Below are positions 43,210 through 51,888 of a stretch of 64,000 bases of DNA, piece by piece. The position numbers and the translations under genes are program-made. A model generated the notes under the pieces. It saw only the letters and a list, made by a program, of their open reading frames with translations, was not told the origin of the DNA and did not search any database. The stretch is from Thalassobacter stenotrophicus. Lineage in GTDB: Bacteria; Pseudomonadota; Alphaproteobacteria; Rhodobacterales; Rhodobacteraceae. The stretch's first letter is position 1. The number at the start of each line of letters is the position of its first letter. Location of the stretch: assembly GCF_001458315.1 (NCBI RefSeq), contig NZ_CYRX01000033.1, positions 434,001 to 498,000 of the forward strand. Direction: 5' to 3'.

Positions 43210-43686
43210 ATGTCTGTCATCAAAGCCCAACTGACCCATTTTTGGCGCGACACGTCCGGCGCAATAACCGTCGAATGGACCCTCCTGACTGGAGGGCTGG
43301 TGGCCATCGCGCTCGCGGCAACGGCGGTTGTGGGCTCGGGTCTTGATTCCAACACGGCGATGCTGAACGAGGAATTCACCCGGGAACATCGCTTCTACGA
43401 AACGCGCAATTTCGGGCGATCACCGACCGAGGTTGCACAAGCGCTAGAGATGGAAGTGCTGTCCAATAGCCGCCGTGATCGCCGGGTTGCACGGTTATTG
43501 GATGCTCTGACCGAGAACCAATTACGCAACCAACACCGCACGTGGAATACCCGCGCCGCTGACGCCAGCTACAGCAACCTGCCGCTGGCCCGTGATCAAG
43601 TTAAACTGATCGAAGTGGCAATGGATGCACGCGACGTCGATCCGCACGCAGGGGTGCCCACGCCACTGCCCACGCCCGCAACCTAG
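43210..43686 (+). CDS. Flp-pilin-like protein with long C-terminal extension
   Basis: 158 residues from the ATG at 43210, which has AAGGA 8 bases upstream. The N-terminus matches Flp-type pilins: a short charged segment, SGAITVEWTLL with the conserved glutamate, then a single hydrophobic helix (about 20-45). Flp pilins are usually about 55-70 residues; here about 110 charged residues follow, ending in a Thr/Pro tail. It is probably a membrane-anchored prepilin-like protein processed like TadE/Flp. It stands alone; the Tad-type genes lie 5 kb away. Its end overlaps soxG by 4 bp (convergent). Confidence 0.7.
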   Translation: MSVIKAQLTHFWRDTSGAITVEWTLLTGGLVAIALAATAVVGSGLDSNTAMLNEEFTREHRFYETRNFGRSPTEVAQALEMEVLSNSRRDRRVARLLDALTENQLRNQHRTWNTRAADASYSNLPLARDQVKLIEVAMDARDVDPHAGVPTPLPTPAT

Positions 43687-44195
43687 GCGCTTAGCGCAGC
43701 CCGTGCGGCGACACTTGTCATGGCATGCGTGATTTCATGCACCGCCGTCTGGGTCATGGACCGAAACACATAAATATCCATCCCGGTTTTCGTCCGGTGA
43801 TACAGCGCCGACATATGCCCCAATAGCCCGCGCGCCGTGGCACCCGGCCCCATCGCAGCCATATCAAGCGGCGTCAGTCGCGCCATCACAGCCTCAAGCG
43901 CGTCGCCCTCAAGCGTGAGCGCCGCCCATGCGTCTGACTGGTCCGTCGTGGCCGCAAGCCCCGCCAGATCAGCACACTCTCCAACGACAAACGCCATGTT
44001 GCGACCCGCCCAAAGGACGTTTCCTTTGGCTTCATTCGGGGCGGGCCAGTGACCGAGCGCCTTGCGCACGGCGGTCTTTTTGCCCTTGAACGGTGAAACA
44101 GAGGTTAGCGTCGGCGTCCGCTCCGTAAGTGTGAGGTTACCAATATTGACCGGGCACAGACCAGATGCGGCGGAGGTAGCAATCAGATTACCCAC
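43683..44195 (-). CDS. soxG: Sarcosine oxidase gamma subunit
   Basis: 170 residues from a GTG at 44195, chosen because AAGGAGGG precedes it and the protein then matches the family; the ORF extends upstream inside soxA. Features: AGRNMAFVVGEC, LEGDALEAVMARLTPLD, and the C-terminal RSMTQTAVHEIT typical of SoxG. It is the small gamma subunit of heterotetrameric sarcosine oxidase. It overlaps soxA by 8 bp and is the last gene of the operon. Confidence 0.92.
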   Translation of the reverse strand: MGNLIATSAASGLCPVNIGNLTLTERTPTLTSVSPFKGKKTAVRKALGHWPAPNEAKGNVLWAGRNMAFVVGECADLAGLAATTDQSDAWAALTLEGDALEAVMARLTPLDMAAMGPGATARGLLGHMSALYHRTKTGMDIYVFRSMTQTAVHEITHAMTSVAARAALSA

Positions 44196-47112
44196 GGGCG
44201 CGCCCTCCTTCTGGGTCCAAGAATACGGGGTGGCAAATCTCAACCTCCGCGTCGACGCCGCGCAACCGGTCCACAAACCGAATACGCTCACCCAGTCGCG
44301 CGGTGCCATCCCGCACAAAAGCAAGCGCCATGTAGGTGTTGAGCGTTGGCGAATAACAGGCAGATGTGGCGTAGCCTTGGTCGGTCTCGCGGTGCACGCG
44401 GTCGCCAATATTGTACAGGTGCCCGCCCGCGTCGATCTTGGTGTTCGGGTCCACGGGACGCAGGCCCACCAATTCCTCGCGAGAGGCCATCAGGACGGGG
44501 CGGCTGGCCGCAGCCTTACCGATGCAATCTTTCTTGGCTGAGATCATCCGCCCCATGCCGATGTCGCGCGCGGTGACCCGGCCCATAATCTCGGCGTGAG
44601 TGACAAAGCCCTTCTCGATGCGCAGCACGTTCAAAGCCTCCATCCCATAGGCTCCGCCGCCCAGCAATTCGGACCGCGCCACAAGGTCCCGCCAGAGGGC
44701 GGCCCCATACCGTGCAGGCACCGCAACCTCATAGGCATGCTCGCCCGAGAACGAGATCCGGAACAAACGCCCCGCCACGCCCAGCACGTCAATCGCGCCA
44801 CAGGCCATAAAGGGGAAGCTGTCGTTATCGACCTGCGTATCCGTCAGCGAATTGATCAGTTCACGCGCTTTCGGCCCCGCGACCGAGAATTGCGCCCACG
44901 CTTCGGTGGTCGAGATGATCGATACGTCCCATTCGGGGTGCAAGGCTTGGGTCACGAACTCTAGGTGTTTCATGACGTTGCCAGCCGCGGCCGTCGTGGT
45001 CGTCATGACATAGTGATCCGGCGCGATGCAGGCGGTGGTGCCGTCATCCATGACAAAGCCGTCTTCGCGCAGCATCACCCCATAGCGCACGCGCCCGGGT
45101 TTGAGCGTTGAGAACGTGTTGATATAGACAAAATCCAACAGTTTGGCGGCGTCTGGCCCCTGAATGTCGATCTTGCCTAGCGTGCTGACATCGGCCACGC
45201 CCACGGCGTCGCGGACCATGTTGACCTCTCGGTCGCAGGCATCACGCCACGTCTTTTCGCCCGTGCGGGGGAAATAGCTGGGGCGATACCACAGGCCCGC
45301 CTCAATCATCGGCGCGCCCATTTGCAGGGCATTGGCATAGGATGTGGTGAACCGCTCAGGTGCAAAGCCCTTGCCCTTGGCGCCAGCCCCCATCGTCCCG
45401 ATTGCGGTGGGCACATAGGGCGGGCGGAAGGTCGTCGTGCCAGTGCCGGGAATGTCCCGACCCGTGGCCTCTGCTAAAACTGCAAGCGCGCCAACGTTGG
45501 ACGACTTACCCTGATCGGTGGCCATGCCTTGGGTCGTGTACCGTTTCATGTGCTCAACCGACTGGAAGTTTTCCTTGGCCGCTTGGTGCACATCCTTGGT
45601 GGTTACGTCGTTCTGAAAATCGAGCCACGCGCGTCCCGGCGCATCCACTGCCCAAAGCGGCGCAAGCCCGAGGGGCGTGTCATCGGCCACGGGCGTCTGG
45701 ATGGAGGCAGGCTTGAGATCCAAGCTTTCCAGTACTTTGCGCGCCCGAAATATCCCGGACTTGAGCGCACCGTGGGTTGAGAAGTTGCCCATCGCAGCCC
45801 CGGCCGCCTCTAGCCCAGGCACGGAGCCGGGCGTGGGCACAAAGGCGTGGATTTCGGGGTTCCACGTGGGGCGTCCGTTCATGTGGCACGTCAGGTGCAC
45901 CGAAGGGTTCCAGCCACCAGACAGGCCAAGGCCGTCGGCTTCGATGTCCCATTCGCGGGTGCCCTGCCGGACCTTGACGCTGCGCAGGCCCAAATGACCG
46001 CGCGTGTTGATGACCTTAGCCCCTGCATGCACAAGGTAGTCACCGCTTGGGGCGATACCGCTGCGCGCGTCGATCACGGTGGTGTCGATGCCCGCGTCCG
46101 CAAGGTCCTTGGCCGTTGCATGGGCGCTGTCGTTGTTGGTGAACAGAACGATCCGCTTGCCGGGGGCGACGCCCCAGCGGTTCAGATAGCTTGCCATCGC
46201 AGAGGTCAGCATAACGCCGGGGCGGTCATTCATCGGGTGGGCGATGGGGCGTTCCAGCGCGCCCGCCGCCAGCACCGCGCCGCGGGCGTGGATACGCCAG
46301 AAACATTCGCGCGGCAGATCAGCAGATGGATTAGGTAAGTGGTGGCTTACGCGCTCCAGCGCGCCGTAAGTGCCGCCGTCAAACACGCCCGTAATCGTGG
46401 TCCGCGTCATGATCCGTACACCCAGATCACGCAAGGTTTGCACCATCTCAGCGGCCCAGACGTGGCCGGGTTTGCCGTCCACGTCGACGGTTTCCGACAA
46501 CAGTCGCCCGCCCGCTTCGGTCTGTTCATCACACAAAATCACCGACGCACCGGACTTCGCGGCCGTAAGTGCGGCCATCAAACCCGCCGGACCCGCGCCA
46601 ATGACCAGCACATCACAGGTCGCAAAGGCACGCTCTGCGTCGTCTGGATGCGCCTCACCGGAAAGCCCGCCCAAACCAGCCGCGCGGCGGATGATCGGCT
46701 CATAAAGCTTTTCCCAAAAGGCTTTGGGCCACATGAACGTCTTGTAATAGAAACCCGCCCCAAGGAAGGGCGCCGCCAGATCGTTGATCCCCATCACATC
46801 GGTCTTGAGCGAGGGCCACGCGTTTTGTGAAAACACCTCCAGCCCGTCGTAGATTTCTTGCATCGTGGCGCGGACGTTGGGGTCCTGCTCTGCGCCGCTG
46901 CCCACGGTGATCAGGGCGTTTGGTTCCTCAGAACCTGCGGTCAGCGGACCACGGGGGCGGTGGTATTTGAAGCTGCGCCCCATCAACCGCTCACCCTTGC
47001 CCAAAAGGGCGGAGGCCACAGTGTCGCCCGCATACCCACGGACATATTTGCCATCAAACTGGAACAGCACCTCTTCGGCGCGGTTCACGCGGCCCTTGCC
47101 ATCAAGTCTCAT
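44188..47112 (-). CDS. soxA: Sarcosine oxidase alpha subunit
   Basis: 974 residues. An N-terminal ferredoxin-like fold (about 1-95, GYAGDTVASALL) is followed by an NAD/FAD-binding domain (CDVLVIGAGPAGLMAALTAA near 170-190) and a C-terminal GCV_T/folate-binding domain (about 600-970). The enzyme oxidatively demethylates sarcosine to glycine, H2O2 and methylene-tetrahydrofolate; this subunit holds NAD and the folate site. It overlaps soxD by 4 bp and soxG by 8 bp. Confidence 0.96.
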   Translation of the reverse strand: MRLDGKGRVNRAEEVLFQFDGKYVRGYAGDTVASALLGKGERLMGRSFKYHRPRGPLTAGSEEPNALITVGSGAEQDPNVRATMQEIYDGLEVFSQNAWPSLKTDVMGINDLAAPFLGAGFYYKTFMWPKAFWEKLYEPIIRRAAGLGGLSGEAHPDDAERAFATCDVLVIGAGPAGLMAALTAAKSGASVILCDEQTEAGGRLLSETVDVDGKPGHVWAAEMVQTLRDLGVRIMTRTTITGVFDGGTYGALERVSHHLPNPSADLPRECFWRIHARGAVLAAGALERPIAHPMNDRPGVMLTSAMASYLNRWGVAPGKRIVLFTNNDSAHATAKDLADAGIDTTVIDARSGIAPSGDYLVHAGAKVINTRGHLGLRSVKVRQGTREWDIEADGLGLSGGWNPSVHLTCHMNGRPTWNPEIHAFVPTPGSVPGLEAAGAAMGNFSTHGALKSGIFRARKVLESLDLKPASIQTPVADDTPLGLAPLWAVDAPGRAWLDFQNDVTTKDVHQAAKENFQSVEHMKRYTTQGMATDQGKSSNVGALAVLAEATGRDIPGTGTTTFRPPYVPTAIGTMGAGAKGKGFAPERFTTSYANALQMGAPMIEAGLWYRPSYFPRTGEKTWRDACDREVNMVRDAVGVADVSTLGKIDIQGPDAAKLLDFVYINTFSTLKPGRVRYGVMLREDGFVMDDGTTACIAPDHYVMTTTTAAAGNVMKHLEFVTQALHPEWDVSIISTTEAWAQFSVAGPKARELINSLTDTQVDNDSFPFMACGAIDVLGVAGRLFRISFSGEHAYEVAVPARYGAALWRDLVARSELLGGGAYGMEALNVLRIEKGFVTHAEIMGRVTARDIGMGRMISAKKDCIGKAAASRPVLMASREELVGLRPVDPNTKIDAGGHLYNIGDRVHRETDQGYATSACYSPTLNTYMALAFVRDGTARLGERIRFVDRLRGVDAEVEICHPVFLDPEGGRARG

Positions 47113-47384
47113 GTGCGGGCCTCCCGAGGATAGGTCTCGGCCAGCTCTGATCCCTTGACCTCATGGGTGACAGTGTTGCGGGTCACAACGACCCACGCGC
47201 CACAGCCCGCCTCATGCTGCCACAACTCTTGGGTGTCGCCCGCGGGGTTGTCGCGCAGGTGCAAATACGCGTCCCACTCAGGCAAAGGCGCATCAGCGGC
47301 GGGGCGGTTGAGATATGTCTCATGACCCATGTAGTAAAATTCCCGGCGATCACGGTCGCCGCAAAGGGGGCAGGTTATGCGCAT
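47109..47384 (-). CDS. soxD: Sarcosine oxidase delta subunit
   Basis: 91 residues from the ATG at 47384 (MRITCPLCGDRDRREF). The N-terminal Cys pair (CPLC) with the downstream HEAGCGAW forms the zinc-binding delta subunit site. HLRDNPAGDTQELWQHE is a family hallmark. It overlaps soxA by 4 bp and follows soxB after an 82-bp gap. Confidence 0.94.
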   Translation of the reverse strand: MRITCPLCGDRDRREFYYMGHETYLNRPAADAPLPEWDAYLHLRDNPAGDTQELWQHEAGCGAWVVVTRNTVTHEVKGSELAETYPREART

Positions 47385-47466
47385 GGGACGTTCCCGCGGG
47401 CTTGAGAGAGAAAGACGCAGCCAAGCGACACGCGCTGGGCGGTTTGTATGGGCGAACGCATAGCCA

Positions 47467-48717
47467 TCAGTGCAAGTTGTGCTGAGACCCGGTGGCCTCT
47501 TCGTCGATGACATGACCGCGCGCGAGCCGGTCGAGGCGCAGCTTGCTGGCGGCGGGGTGGTGGTCGCCCGTGGCCATCAGGTGGGCAAAGCACTTGCCGG
47601 AACCAGGCACGGCCTTAAAGCCGCCATAACACCAACCGCAGTTGATAAAGAGCCCCTCGGTCTGGGTCCGGTCAATAAAGGGGGAGCCGTCGGGCGTCAT
47701 GTCCATGATCCCCCCCCACGACCGCAGCACCTTGGCGCGTCCGATCATCGGCATCAGGGCCATGCCCGCCTCCATCACATGCTCGGCCATATGCAGGTTC
47801 CCGCGCGACGCGTAGGAGGCATAGAAATCAATATCACCCCCAAACACCAAGCCGCCCTTGTCCGACTGGCTTAGGTAAAAGTGCCCCATGCCAAAGCTGA
47901 TCACATGGTCCACACAGGGCTTCAGCCCCTCGGTCACAAAGGCCTGCAATACGTGGCTTTCGATGGGCAAACGCATGCCTGCCATTGCCGCCACTTGGCT
48001 GGACCGGCCCGCGACAACAATTGCAACCTTCTTGGCCCGAATCGGCCCGCGTGATGTTTGCACCCCGCGCACAACGCCGTTTTCGATATCGATGCCGGTG
48101 ACTTCGCATTGTTGGATGATGTCCACGCCGCGCTGGTCCGCACCGCGCGCAAAGCCCCATGCGACCGCATCATGCCGCGCTGTGCCGCCGCGGGGGTGGT
48201 ACAGCCCGCCATAGACCGGAAAACGTGGGTTGTCGTAGCTGATGTAGGGCAGCATCTCGCGGATCTCATCGCGGCCCAGCATGATCGCGTCATCGCCCTG
48301 TGAAATCATCATGTTACCGCGCTTGGCAAAGGCGTCGCGCTGACCGTCGGAATGGAACAGGTTGATGATGCCACGCTGGCTCATCATGGTGTTGTAGTTC
48401 AACTCCTGCTCCATATCTTCCCACAGCTTAAGCGAGTGGGAATAGAACTCAGAGTTGCCATCAATACCGTAGTTCGCGCGCACAATCGTGGTGTTTCGGC
48501 CCACGTTACCGCCGCCGATGTAACCCTTTTCAAGGACGGCCACGTTGGTGATCCCGTACTCTTTGGCCAGGTAATAGGCCGTGGACAGGCCATGCCCGCC
48601 GCCACCAATGACCACAACGTCGTATTCGGCTTTGGGTTCGGGCGAACGCCAATGCGGCTGCCAACCGGTGTTCCCGGTCAGCCCTTGCTTGAGAATTTGC
48701 CATGCTGAATAGCGCAT
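47467..48717 (-). CDS. soxB: Sarcosine oxidase beta subunit
   Basis: 416 residues. The FAD-binding Rossmann motif is near residues 34-60 (VVVIGGGGHGLSTAYYLAKEYG). The GGTARHDAVAWGFARGADQRG stretch includes the histidine that carries covalent FMN in the family. The C-terminus contains GWCYGGFKAVPGSG. This subunit catalyses sarcosine oxidation. It is the first gene of soxBDAG. Confidence 0.96.
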   Translation of the reverse strand: MRYSAWQILKQGLTGNTGWQPHWRSPEPKAEYDVVVIGGGGHGLSTAYYLAKEYGITNVAVLEKGYIGGGNVGRNTTIVRANYGIDGNSEFYSHSLKLWEDMEQELNYNTMMSQRGIINLFHSDGQRDAFAKRGNMMISQGDDAIMLGRDEIREMLPYISYDNPRFPVYGGLYHPRGGTARHDAVAWGFARGADQRGVDIIQQCEVTGIDIENGVVRGVQTSRGPIRAKKVAIVVAGRSSQVAAMAGMRLPIESHVLQAFVTEGLKPCVDHVISFGMGHFYLSQSDKGGLVFGGDIDFYASYASRGNLHMAEHVMEAGMALMPMIGRAKVLRSWGGIMDMTPDGSPFIDRTQTEGLFINCGWCYGGFKAVPGSGKCFAHLMATGDHHPAASKLRLDRLARGHVIDEEATGSQHNLH

Positions 48718-48848
48718 TAGGTCCCCGCAGAGGTGTCATCAAATTGTATGACACACCCTAACGAAGCCAAGCGCAATCCCCTGCCGATCCGCGACATCAT
48801 GCGGTCAAAGTCCGACGTGCTGTTACGTGGGCGCCGGATGAAGTCGGC

Positions 48849-49412
48849 TCAATAGGTCCCGACCGGGGCTGCGGGCAGTGCGACGCTCTGATCGAACTCA
48901 AGGAATGAGGCAAAGCGGGGCCGCGTCACGATGATGTTTTCAAAGTTTTGCGTGGGCAGTTCGATGTTCAACGGCGGGGTGTAGGTGGAATAGGTTTCGA
49001 CCACGATCACCCGCTCACCCACGGCCATCACGGGCATACGCGCCAACAGTGCCGAGATGGAATTGGTGTCGCGCACCGCGTTGCCGTCGGTGGCATAAGA
49101 CCATTCGACCTCGTAGCCAACATCCCCGCGCCGCACCTCGCTATAACGCAACCACGGCTCACCGTTCTCAAACGTCAAAAACTCGTAAAGGTTTGCAAGG
49201 CCTTCAAAATCCCACGCTGTCACGATGGGGCGCCGGGATAGGATGTCCCCAATCGTGTAGGCGGCCTTGAGCGACAGGTTATACCGCCGGAACGCGTCGA
49301 AAAACGTGAACGACAGGATCAGCGTCACGAACAGGATCGGCATGATGATCACAGTCTCGGTCGAGATCGCGGCATCCTCCCGCCGCCAAAAGGAAACGAT
49401 GGATTTGCGCAT
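48849..49412 (-). CDS. TadE-like membrane protein
   Basis: 187 residues. A short basic N-terminus, then an AAISTETVIIMPILFVTL segment with the conserved glutamate of TadE/TadF pseudopilins and one helix (about 17-38). The rest is periplasmic. It is the third gene of a TadG-TadE-TadE set and starts 3 bp after the previous stop. TadE-like minor pilins depend on a TadV prepilin peptidase, which is not in view. Confidence 0.85.
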   Translation of the reverse strand: MRKSIVSFWRREDAAISTETVIIMPILFVTLILSFTFFDAFRRYNLSLKAAYTIGDILSRRPIVTAWDFEGLANLYEFLTFENGEPWLRYSEVRRGDVGYEVEWSYATDGNAVRDTNSISALLARMPVMAVGERVIVVETYSTYTPPLNIELPTQNFENIIVTRPRFASFLEFDQSVALPAAPVGTY

Positions 49413-49415
49413 GGC

Positions 49416-49982
49416 TCAGGTCCCTCCCGGTAGGCTGGCGGTGCCTGCAATCGGTTCGCTCGAAAAGGCAGTGGCGGAGGTCATGTACAGCAGCCCATTT
49501 GTGTCGCGGGTCAGCGCGAGGCCGAACTGCGACGTGGGGAAAAACGGCTCAACCACATAGCAGGTGCGCAGAACGATCATCATGTTGGGCGTTGTCTGCT
49601 CAAACCACGTCAGCGGCCGCACCGCGTTGGACACATCCACGCAAGGTTGGTCGAACCGCGGCATCACGTAATTCGCGGATGACACCTCGGTCATTTCAAC
49701 GCTGAGCGTTGCATCGCAATGCGGCAGGACCACCGTGTTGGAGCAAATCCGGTGGCGGATCACGGATTCCGTGATGGTAAGCCCCGTGCCCAGCCGGATG
49801 TCGCGCACAACCAGATCAATAGCCCGGTCCAGCATAACCTGACGCGCCAACAGCATCGCCGCCTCAAACGCCATGATGAAAATCATGATAAACGCAGGAA
49901 AGACGATCACAAACTCGACCGTCGCGCCTCCGTGGTCATCGCGGCGCATGAACCGCGCGATATGGGCCCCAAGCCGCATCAC
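49416..49982 (-). CDS. TadE-like membrane protein
   Basis: 188 residues from a GTG at 49982 (ATG at 49979 is possible). HGGATVEFVIVFPAFIMIFIM is the TadE signature: Gly-Ala, the conserved Glu, then a helix (about 20-45). Periplasmic cysteines (HRICSN, LPHCDA, QPCVDV, RTCYV) could form disulfides. It overlaps the TadG-like stop by 4 bp. It is probably a minor pseudopilin of a Tad-type pilus. Confidence 0.87.
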   Translation of the reverse strand: MMRLGAHIARFMRRDDHGGATVEFVIVFPAFIMIFIMAFEAAMLLARQVMLDRAIDLVVRDIRLGTGLTITESVIRHRICSNTVVLPHCDATLSVEMTEVSSANYVMPRFDQPCVDVSNAVRPLTWFEQTTPNMMIVLRTCYVVEPFFPTSQFGLALTRDTNGLLYMTSATAFSSEPIAGTASLPGGT

Positions 49983-51610
49983 TGCGTGAGCCTCAATTGG
50001 CCGATGGTCTGCGCGATGGCGGCAAAGACCTCGTTAATCTCAAAGCCGTTCACGTCGTAGTAATGGCTGGGCGTGCTGGCGCAGTCGCGCAGGGCGGCCT
50101 CACCGCTGGGTGGGGCTTCAAACGCGATGGAAAAGATCACCAGATTGCGGTTTGCCTGCGCCTTGGTCTCGGAGCAGATTGCAGCCAACCGGCGGTCCCC
50201 CACGGTTTGCCCACCATGCTGGGCCACGGCGTTACGGATGCGGTTTTTCCAATTGTAGGGTGAGCTTGCACCACCGCTCGTGGGGTAAATGTTGTCCGCA
50301 ACCCAACGCACGTTGTACCGGCTCCACAACTCAACATAGCTCATTTGGCGCGCAGCACTGCCCCCGATGGGGGTCGAGTAATTGGTGTTGTCCCAAGGGT
50401 CGCGGTAGCGGTTGTTTTCGGGGATGTAATACGAAAACTGCGGGGCTTGGCCTGAGCGTTCATAGATCCAAACATTGGATAGGCCGGATTTAAATTCATT
50501 CTTCAGGTCGTATTGATTGGTGTTGGAACCATCCGTCATCAAGATGACCACTTTGATCGTGTCACGGTCGTTATAGGCGACGGGACGGCCCGCAAAAATG
50601 GGGTCAACGCTGGCGGGGGCTGCCACGGCCATCGCGGACAGGTTGGCTTGGGTCGAGGGGTCAATCAGGATCGAGGCCCACTTCATCCCCACATCAATCG
50701 CGGTCCAGCCGTCGGCGTTCAATCCGTTGATGGCTGCGTTGATTGTGGTCTTATTGTTAGACCAAGGAATGATCGCGCCGTACTCGTTTGTAGGACACCA
50801 CGGGTTCGTCATAGACCCAGACGTGCTGTCTTTGTTGAAGTGTCCCATGCGGGGCAAAGGCGACAGCGGATCAATCGTGGTGGTCGAGAACATGGCCTCC
50901 GAAAAGTTGATGCAATTCGAAAAGTTATGCTCATTGGTAAAGTTAAAATGGTTCGCAACCAACGTGCCCGCATTCACCTTGCCATTGTAGGGAATGACCG
51001 AAACCGACACGAGGTCCTTTTGCTCATCCACCAGCACCGTATTCACGAATTCAGTCGCTGCGTCCTTCATCAGCTGCATCTTGGACTTGCCACCTGTAGG
51101 CGACCAATTCCCCATTGATCCGGAGATATCCAGCACCAGTGAAATCTCAACATTCAGCACTCGCTCCTCGGCGGTGCCGGTGGCTGGGGCGTTGATGCTA
51201 TCAATCCCAACCATATGCAAAAACAATGAGTTGACGTCGATACTCGCTTCTGCGGTCACCTTTCGGTACGAGCCAACAGTGTCCTGCTCCACGTCCACAT
51301 CCAGGGTGTAGCCCTGCAATCCGGCCTTCGCGAAATAGTCCGTCACAACCAGCGTCGGGTCTAGGTCTTGGTCCAAGGATGCCGCCGCCAAAACCGCACG
51401 GTCTAGCGTGTTTTGCAGCTTGGTCCGGTTGGCTTCATACCGCATCGTGTCCACGGCAATGCCGCCCGCAACCAGCATCAAGATCATGATCATTAGCCCA
51501 AAGATCACCATCGACCCGCGCTCGGATCGCTTGAATCGCCGTAAATCATGACGCAGCCCGCGCCGGGGCGCGTTAGATGTGGTGTTTTGATCGGTCTCGT
51601 TGGTCTTCAC
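49979..51610 (-). CDS. TadG-like protein with von Willebrand factor A domain
   Basis: 543 residues from a GTG at 51610, which has GGAGGG 8 bases upstream; several in-frame upstream ATGs lack such a site. The N-terminal ERGSMVIFGLM and one helix (about 35-55) match the TadG putative Flp pilus-assembly region. The VWA domain (about 155-540) has the MIDAS motif DISGSMG (DxSxS) and later TDGSNTNQYD. Metal-dependent adhesion in the periplasm or on the surface is the family expectation. It leads the Tad-like trio. Confidence 0.87.
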   Translation of the reverse strand: MKTNETDQNTTSNAPRRGLRHDLRRFKRSERGSMVIFGLMIMILMLVAGGIAVDTMRYEANRTKLQNTLDRAVLAAASLDQDLDPTLVVTDYFAKAGLQGYTLDVDVEQDTVGSYRKVTAEASIDVNSLFLHMVGIDSINAPATGTAEERVLNVEISLVLDISGSMGNWSPTGGKSKMQLMKDAATEFVNTVLVDEQKDLVSVSVIPYNGKVNAGTLVANHFNFTNEHNFSNCINFSEAMFSTTTIDPLSPLPRMGHFNKDSTSGSMTNPWCPTNEYGAIIPWSNNKTTINAAINGLNADGWTAIDVGMKWASILIDPSTQANLSAMAVAAPASVDPIFAGRPVAYNDRDTIKVVILMTDGSNTNQYDLKNEFKSGLSNVWIYERSGQAPQFSYYIPENNRYRDPWDNTNYSTPIGGSAARQMSYVELWSRYNVRWVADNIYPTSGGASSPYNWKNRIRNAVAQHGGQTVGDRRLAAICSETKAQANRNLVIFSIAFEAPPSGEAALRDCASTPSHYYDVNGFEINEVFAAIAQTIGQLRLTQ

Positions 51611-51888
51611 GGCAATACCCTCCATCCCACGGGCACGCGGTGACATCGGACCGGCCGATGTCTCATGTGCGCACCTCTTGCGACAAGGGAAGGGTGCGGG
51701 GGGCACGTGGCGATTTTAAGGCGCTCAATAGGGCGCTTTCGCGGCATTTTCCTTAAATCAGAAACAACAAAGCCTCGTTCGCAAGGTCTGTCGCGCAGAG
51801 CGCTGATTCAACGGAGGCTTTACTTTGCGTAAACCTTATGGGTTTAGTCTCAATAATTAACATACCATAGGTTGCAAGGGAGGGGACT

